Below, in pieces: positions 56,536 through 64,000 of a stretch of DNA of 64,000 bases. Source of the DNA: Echiichthys vipera (taxonomy: Eukaryota; Chordata; Actinopteri; Perciformes; Trachinidae). Every line of letters starts with the position of its first letter. The first letter of the stretch is position 1. The stretch covers positions 21,164,685-21,228,684 of the forward strand of contig OY829665.1 of assembly GCA_963691815.1 (NCBI GenBank), written 5' to 3'. The notes beneath the pieces are model-generated. The model was not told where the DNA came from, searched no databases, and saw only the letters and a list, made by a program, of their open reading frames with translations. A program made the position numbers and the translations under genes.

Positions 56536-56653
56536 ATGAAACAGACTCTGAGCGAACTGATGAGGATGAGCAGGATATGCCGGATGGTATTTGCCACTTG
56601 TTTGGGATCCTTTATTCTGGTCATCTTTTATTTCCAAAGTATGTTCCAACCAG
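56536..56653 (+). CDS. chst11: Carbohydrate sulfotransferase 11, exon 1 (partial gene)
   Basis: CHST11 (chondroitin 4-O-sulfotransferase 1) moves sulfate from PAPS to the 4-OH of GalNAc in chondroitin, in the Golgi lumen. The exon encodes 39 residues plus one base: MKQTLSELMRMSRICRMVFA, then TCLGSFILVIFYFQSMFQP. This is the short cytosolic tail with basic residues and the single type II membrane anchor (about residues 17-34), very close to the tetrapod protein. Donor GTAGGA follows at 56654. The rest of the gene, including the PAPS-binding motifs, lies beyond the window; no second exon was found up to 64000, in line with the large first intron of this gene in other vertebrates. The neighbour order nfyb, txnrd, chst11 supports the call. 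Confidence 0.92.
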
Positions 56654-56686
56654 GTAGGATCACCCTCCTCTCTTCTCTCTCGGGAG

Positions 56687-56823
<137 letters not shown>

Positions 56824-57956
56824 GATGGATCTTGTCAGGCAGCCTCTTGGCATGTTGACATATCGATTTGTCCAGGCAGTACAGTACCGCGGCAGATACA
56901 TAATTGATAGTTGTGTGCGTGTGAACGCGTAAATCATCCAAGCGGGCGCGCACCGTTTTAAATCAATATTTCATGTGGCACAGTTGGTCTGGATTGGCCG
57001 TCTTGTTGCACTGTTAGTCCGGCTTTTGTTCTCTCTTTGTGGAAGTGTGGGTTCTGATTGTGAGCAACCAGCCCCCGTACGCTCGCTTCCCCTCAGCTGA
57101 CAAGTGGCACGGAGATGGCAGCGGAGGGGTTTTTTATCTCTGGAAACGTGGCTTGGCGACGGGATTCGGCGCATGGGCGGCACTGGGGTTTGGCAAAGTG
57201 GGAGTTCGCCATCTGACTCGAGCCCCATTTGATCCACCCAGAGATTGTTACCATCTGGATCGAGAGCAAAGCCCGAGCTATAATGGGAGAATCAATTTAG
57301 ATCCCGTGTCTAAAATAAACCGTCTTCAGGGAGCATTTAAAGCCGATGTCCTCCCGCATGTGCGCGCGTCTGGAGACTCGTTTAACAATTTATCACACAA
57401 TAAGAAAGCCTCTCCGAGCCAGCGGCGGTACCGGGGGAGGTTATGGAGATTTCACATGTTGCTTTGCCAAATCTGCTTTTTTCTTTTCTTCCCCTAAATC
57501 AACGCCCCTGTTGTGTGGTATCAGCGCGTTACAGCAGCGTATCTGCGCGCCCAAATCGCAAAACCCTGCGTTCAGACGCGCAAAGGTGAGGCGCGCTCAC
57601 CTCACAGCGGTGTTAGACTGTGCTGACCCACAGAACGACAGTTTCACTGTACTGGCTAAAGAAGAAAAATGTCTTTGCGGGTATTTGTTTTCCATGAAAA
57701 GAAAAGGAATCGTTCCCAAACAGAAAAGATAATCCCATAATGCTGCTGTTGGAGACAGTGTGTCTGAAGGGCTCAGTGGCTGATTTCAGATAGTCTGTGT
57801 GCTTTATGATACTCTTACTTACTTACCTGTATTACTCCTATGACACTCGTACACTTGCAGGGCTCTAAAAGTGATGCTCTAATATTAGTCAAGTGGTGAA
57901 GAGAAAAGTAAACCCTGACAGATGGATTCTCAAAGGGGCTGATAAATAAAGGGATG

Positions 57957-57966
57957 ACACACACAC

Positions 57967-58057
<91 letters not shown>
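57957..58057. repeat. (CA)n microsatellite
   Basis: About 48 CA units with one interruption near the start (ACAACACAC). Intronic in chst11. Confidence 0.95.
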
Positions 58058-58058
<1 letters not shown>

Positions 58059-59859
58059 GGCGGCAGAAGCGTACAGCAGTATCATCCACAGCAGCATGAA
58101 ACCACAGCAGATGTGCTGTCACATCTGGGATCAGGAGGTGTTCTCTCTGCAGCTGTTCGGTGGGAGTCCCCAGTGTGGCTGCTGGCCGAAGTGGACCACT
58201 GATAATTTAGCCCCTGCAAAAAGAAAATCATACACCTCTTCAGGGAACCTATAACCAGACGATTATATTACCCTTTCTCATCTCTATCCGTGTAAGACTA
58301 TTATTCAATGACTGAATCACTCTCTGGAAATGGTGAGATAAAGTGTCTAACCTTGAACAGATCTATAATGAGACCACATTCTGCATTGCTTACACTGGCT
58401 ATAATTGCAGACCCCGCTGCTGCACTGTATGTGAAAAACATGTAAGACTGACCCTTTCTCCCCATTTAATAATAGGTTTCCGATCATATAATCTCCTCTT
58501 TTAATACAAATTGGAATGTGTAGTTCTGCGTGAATGGTCGGCCTCAGGTGAGGCTAAACTTAGGGAAAGTCATGAAGTATTATGGTTATAACACGTTCTT
58601 TATCATGGAGACCTAAAAGTCAACTCATCGATCAGTAGAATGTCAGAGAAGTAATGTGCCAGTGTGTCAGGCCCCTGCTGCTATCTCCGCTATCTCTTTC
58701 ACGTTAGCACCACCCAAGACGATTGGGATTGCTTTAAAGCAACAAAAACAGCCCAGTGTTTCCCCCCTATAACGTGACAGAAAGTCATTGTCAAACCTGT
58801 CAATTTAAAAGAAAAAATGTAGTCAGACTTAATATATATTTTTATGGAAAAGCAACACTTTCATTCTGTACCCCTCAAAACGAACATGAATTACCTAACC
58901 TTAGGAATAACATTACATACAGAACCTTTTAGGGTATATGCTATATAAACGTAGAATTGAACTGAATACATCAGCCCCGTTGCCACTGATACCTGATCCA
59001 GCTGTCATACCAGAGTCAGTATCAGTGCCATCTTAGTATCGGTGCACTGGAGCTTCTCAAATAACATGAAAACACTGCTGTGTTTAAAGAAAACAAGACG
59101 TGTAGAGACTTGGGATGTAGGAAGTTGTGATGGGCATTCTTACATCCTATTCATAGGATCAGTGGATAATGGAAATATAGGTTAGTTGCAGCCCTCTCAC
59201 TACATTGATATTTAAAGAGGGTCTGAGGTGTCCAGCAGCCCAAACAGAACAGTAGGGTTAAAAGGTCAAGTCACCCAAATTAAAAATGTAGAGCGTGTTT
59301 TATCTGCTGAGGGTTTGAGATTAAGTATCTATAAAGTATTCAGAGCATTCAAACCAACGGCTCTTAGTAACTTCCCTCTGCCAAAGAAATAGGCCCAAGT
59401 CATAATGTTGAATGCATGGCCTATGAATTATCCACGGTAACAGGTGGAGAGATGTTGAATTGTGTATCCTGAAGCAGAAACTTTGTCATAGAGTGACACC
59501 TCTCCTCTACTGTGCATCATTAAATGAGCTTCCAGGCGGGGAATTGATTGTGAAAAAAATGAACCCAGACTCCATTAAACCGCTGTCAAGGACACCTTGA
59601 TCCTGTTCCCAGAGTTGTGCCAATCTCCGCAGCCATTGCATCAGCTTGTGCCTCACTCACACACATGTACACACACTCACACACAGGTCACAAAGTGGAT
59701 GTTTTATTGTGTCGTGGTGATGACAGGGTGCAGCATGCAGGACGTTCTGATTGAAGAGATGTCTAAAGCGGGGTGTTTGTACAGGAAATAGGATATAAGT
59801 TTTAATGCTGCGTATGTATTTATGCTTGATTACACAGGTGAGACGGATACTAGTGGGTA

Positions 59860-60193
<334 letters not shown>

Positions 60194-60783
60194 CATCACC
60201 ATTGTTGTACATCAGATAAACTTCCAGGCAGCGCCTCCCTGCTTCAGGCATGTCTAGCGGGCCTGGGAATCCTGTCAGGCCTCCCTGTGTAAACTCTCAC
60301 CTCTCTTCCAGGACACGCAGGGTCGAGACCTCTTGTTAAAGAGGCAGAGGAGGGGGGGGCACACTGTGGCCTTAACTTATACACACGCACACACACACAC
60401 AAACACACACACACACACACACACATGCATTGAGCAATGTTTAAAGACTTGCAGTATATTCCAAACAAGCGTTAAGATTTTACTTGTCTCTGCGTCCACT
60501 GCGACTGTGACATTAGCCTGCAGCACTGTGTTCAACAGCAGTTTGAAAGGAAGCCAAATTAGATTTAGTTTGGAGTGCACTGCCAGCATTAGGGAGAGCA
60601 GGCAGAGAAAGCACGGCAGCAGTCAAAACAACATTTAAGCCAATTCTCATGTTCAGCTATTTTTGTATTAAAACATTATGCTAACCTTTAGTTAAAAAGT
60701 GCTGTTGGTGTGGTGCCAACTAGGGATGACCTGACAGTAAAGGCTCATTTATGCTTCCATTCCGTGCGTAAATAGAGACGCAC

Positions 60784-60925
60784 GTTCTAAACATGCTAAA
60801 CGTTGTAAGCATGCTAAATGTTCTAAACATGCTAAACGTTCTAAACATGCTAAACGTTCTAAGCATGCTAAATGTTCTAAACATGCTAAACGTTCTAAAC
60901 ATGCTAAACGTTCTAAACATTCTAA
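60784..60925. repeat. 18-bp minisatellite, about 8 copies
   Basis: Unit GTTCTAAACATGCTAAAC with GC/AT variants (AAGCATGCTAAATG). The translated - strand shows it as a six-residue repeat. Intronic in chst11. Confidence 0.9.
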
Positions 60926-63495
60926 TCGTCGCTGTTGTCATGTTTTAATGCGTCCTTTCCGTTGAGCAAAACATCCTCTAGAGGGCATCGTTCAGATTCA
61001 AAAGTAACTCCAATAAAGTTTGAACAACAAACATGGCGACGATGGAGAAGATAACGATCCTGCATCTGCTGAGAAGGAGGCAAAATGGCGGGCAGCGTTG
61101 TAGACAGCGGAAGTCTCTGAGACACTAAATACATCCCAGAGTGTGGACGGAGAATTCCAGCCATTGGTTTTACAGATGAGAGAAACTGATGATGAATTTC
61201 TTTTTTAATATTTCAGGATGTCCGTCAGGGCTTTGAATGACTCGCTCGCTCCTAATATTCACATCACTCTTTGTGTACAGTGCCTGACAATGCCTCCATG
61301 ACTTCCGGTGGTACTGCAACGTTTGGCCTGTATCGGTACGCATCCGCAAGCTTGCAGGATACGTGCAGAAATACAGACGAAATGTATACAGAGTACAGAC
61401 AGAAGGCTCCGTCCGTATCTGTATACCTATATATTTTTCTAACTGCTGACGTTTAGAGACATATGCTGCCATCTCAATATAATACAGGTCAACAGAATTT
61501 ATTTTATGCTGCTTAAACTATTGAATAAATGTGCTGTGAGCACCATGAAGTGAATTGCAATAACAACATTTTAATTGAACAGGCTGTTCTCATGCAGTTT
61601 TCGTACACTCCTAAAACACGGGACTTGTTCCTGACCGTACTAAACCAATCAACGGCCTTTTTTCTAATCCTAACTAAAAAGTGTTTTTCAGGCCTAACCC
61701 TGACCGTCATGTAACGTTGGTTTTTGTGTGTTGTTGCACTTTTGGTTTTGCGTCTTTGACTTCCGGTCCGGTCCTGCAGTCTATCAGCTTTTTTTTCCGT
61801 ATGAATTTATGTGCATAACTTTTTGTAGAATTTGGTACGGACCTGTTCATGAGAACACGTTGAAACAGAATTACTTTTTTCCTGAACTGAATATCTTTGC
61901 TGTTTGTTGGACAAAACAAGAATTTAAAGACACCACTTTAAGACAAAACTTGGGCCTTTCTGACGGTCTAAAGGCCTTCCTCGGTCACTGTATACCTAAC
62001 AAAAGTATTGCACTGTAATTTGTATGTAATCTGCATATTCATGTCTGTAGAAATTACGTCTGAAGCAAATAAGGAAATATGGTGACATAGTATAAGAGTC
62101 CTAAAATCCATCTGCGTGGAGCGTTGGGGTTGTGTATGGCTCCAAGAACACAGGACATTCACCTGGACTTTCTAATCCAAACCAATGGTTTCGTTGCCTA
62201 AACTTAACTGTTTCACTGCGTCAAATAGAATGTCATATTTTCAAAATGTCATACAAACCCATTACACAGCGTTATATTGAACAGAACATCATATTTCATA
62301 AGATATCATTGTTGTGCAAAAGTTTTTGTAAGAACCCACTGATGCACCTCACTGCTTTGTCAGGACCCTTGGTGTCACTTTTTGATGCACTGGGTCGCAG
62401 TTTTGAATAAGTGGATATGGTTAAACAACGCTGTGAATTCAAACAAAGACTACCTGGTTAGGTTTAGGAAAAGATTGCGGTTTATACGTAGTTAAAATGT
62501 ATGCGTTCGACCCAACCATCCACCCTGAACTCCTGCCTCAGTTCAAGCACTTGCTCTGAGCTGTAATATTAACATGCACGGTTTTGCTTTGGAGTTAGGT
62601 TAAAGCCTGGTTCGTCTCATACGGATGCTACAGGGTGTTTCATATCAACGTCTCTGTGGTTTGTTGAGATGTTTTTTCTTAATTATTGATTGTGAGTAAC
62701 TTTCCCTACACCGTATTTGGGAGGAGGAGGAAATCTCAAATTTAGATCTTTACAAATCTAGACAAAAAAAACCCCCAAAGCAATCCTAGCTTATGTGATC
62801 TGGGTGAACGGATGCTTTAATATGCTGTATAACCATCAGCACACAGTTATCTGTCAGAGACTGATGATTTTGGGCCAAAATCCCCAAAAGTTGGTGGAAT
62901 CCCTAAAGTTTTAAATTGAAATAAATTATATGCAGTGTTTGGAAGAAGGGAAAACTAATCTGACAAAATGACTGCTGGCTTCATAGAAAGCTCACATTAG
63001 AGTATCACTCAGGTTATTTAAGATGCTTACTGACAGCAGTCCTGTCTGCTCGCCTGCCTGAAATACTGAGTCATGAACAGGAAAAGCTTTTTCCAAAATG
63101 AACATTGGGTTTGTGAAAGCAAATCCCAGCATACAATGGATTCCCTGTGCAGTACACGTAGCTGCAGACGCACAAATACAAACAGTCTGCCGCTGAAACT
63201 CGGGGCATCCGTGCCAAATGCAGGTTGTCACCCCTGTTGTTATATTTCAGCCAAAAGGGCCGGCTCGTTTAGTCTAGCCTCTGCTCGCTGACAGCTGTGA
63301 GCGAGAACCTGTGCCCTTCCACCTCCATCTTGTCTCTCAGAATCCACTCAGAGCCTCGGGTTACTCAGTGCCTGTGACGGATCTAGCGTGCCTCATCAGT
63401 CCAAGTGTCTGCTGCTCCTTTAAAGGCATTGTTGCTGCTGACCAGCGTGGCTAATAAGGTAATATGTTTGCTCTCCGGGTTGCTTGTTTGGTGCC

Positions 63496-63497
<2 letters not shown>

Positions 63498-63538
<41 letters not shown>
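63498..63538. repeat. (GT)n microsatellite
   Basis: About 20 GT units in chst11 intron 1; a shorter run follows at about 63731-63745. Confidence 0.9.
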
Positions 63539-63541
<3 letters not shown>

Positions 63542-63965
63542 GACTGCAGCTCTGTTCACCAGCCATACAAGCCAACCTGCTTGTGCACCTATGCCAAGTC
63601 ACTCGCTCATATTTCACGTCTCCCACAAAGGATTTCTCATGTCTCTGACGTGGTCAGCTGCGCCCACAGACAGACCTGAGGAACCTCATTTGAAATCTCA
63701 ACATCATATTTTTTACTCCATGTGCACCTGTGTGTGTGTGTGTGTTTGTTTGTTTATGTGTTTATGTGAGAGAGATAACTTAGACATACAACAAAGCTAC
63801 GCCAGTTTTGAAGTTAGGAATGGGAACGTCTTGCGAAAGAATGAAAGATTCTTGCCTGGAATTTCTACAGGAAACTCGAAATTCCTCACCTTCACTGGTT
63901 TGTGGTAGGGCAGCAGTGTCAGCTGTAACTGATGCTGTAGTGCAGAGAGTGATAAGTCTTTGGGG

Positions 63966-64000
63966 TCGGTGGCCTCAAACAGGGGCCTCGTGATCGGAGA
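63966..64000 (+). mobile_element. Start of a tRNA-derived SINE, cut by the window
   Basis: GGTGGCCTCAAACAGGGGCC followed by TCGTGATCGG resembles the head of the SINE at 51447 (GTGGCCTCAAGG, TTTGTGATCGC). Only about 35 bp are visible, so the call is tentative. Confidence 0.35.

Noticed and set aside
56075..56539. 154-residue ORF ending at the chst11 start
   Set aside because: It covers the chst11 5' untranslated region and AT-rich upstream DNA in another frame; no similarity.

Overview
The window is vertebrate nuclear DNA from a teleost, probably a percomorph. It has small introns and long (CA)n/(GT)n runs. It also carries a typical fish repeat load: Rex3 with a GATGA tail, L2- and L1-type LINEs, Tc1-like elements with the CACTCACCGGCCACTTTATTAG terminus, hAT-type MITEs and tRNA-derived SINEs. 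Vertebrate genes are recognisable exon by exon. Nothing bacterial, no CRISPR array and no plasmid feature is present.

Layout: (1) 1-10868 is repeat-rich DNA with no gene I can support. (2) 10869-22993 holds histidine ammonia-lyase (hal, + strand). Fourteen exons are visible, but it looks broken: the codons for the active-site Tyr segment are replaced by a CA-rich stretch, and a block of about 100 conserved residues between the exons ending 19658 and starting 22713 is absent, leaving incompatible splice phases. (3) 23005-30950 holds nfyb (- strand), complete, 204 aa. Its poly(A) signal lies about 30 bp from that of hal, so the two genes are tail-to-tail. (4) 32335-about 54000 holds a thioredoxin-reductase-like gene (+ strand) with 14 intact coding exons and about 514 residues. 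(5) 56536 onward is chst11 exon 1 (+ strand), followed by the beginning of its long first intron.

The most interesting locus is the thioredoxin-reductase-like gene. It occupies the position TXNRD1 has in tetrapods, between nfyb and chst11. The scaffold, the reading frame and all 13 coding introns are intact. Yet almost every catalytic residue of a TXNRD is gone: both cysteines of the flavin-proximal CxxxxC are Ser (S60, S65), the His-Glu acid/base pair is Ser and Gln (S486, Q491), the Arg residues that read the NADPH 2'-phosphate are Gln and Pro, and the FAD-binding Asp of AIGD is Ser. In contrast the far C-terminus still reads Cys-UGA-Gly-stop. About 115 nt further on there is a hairpin with the form-2 SECIS architecture (UGAC/CGAU quartet, 11-nt helix, 4-bp apical helix), except that the apical AAR is ACAG. 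This looks like a pseudo-reductase that may still carry, or has only recently lost, a selenocysteine tail.

The genes do not form one pathway. hal degrades histidine, nfyb is a CCAAT-binding transcription factor subunit (a perfect NF-Y box lies in its own promoter region), the txnrd-like gene is redox-derived, and chst11 is a Golgi chondroitin sulfotransferase. All calls are by eye from translated sequence and splice signals. No alignment, folding or database search was run.
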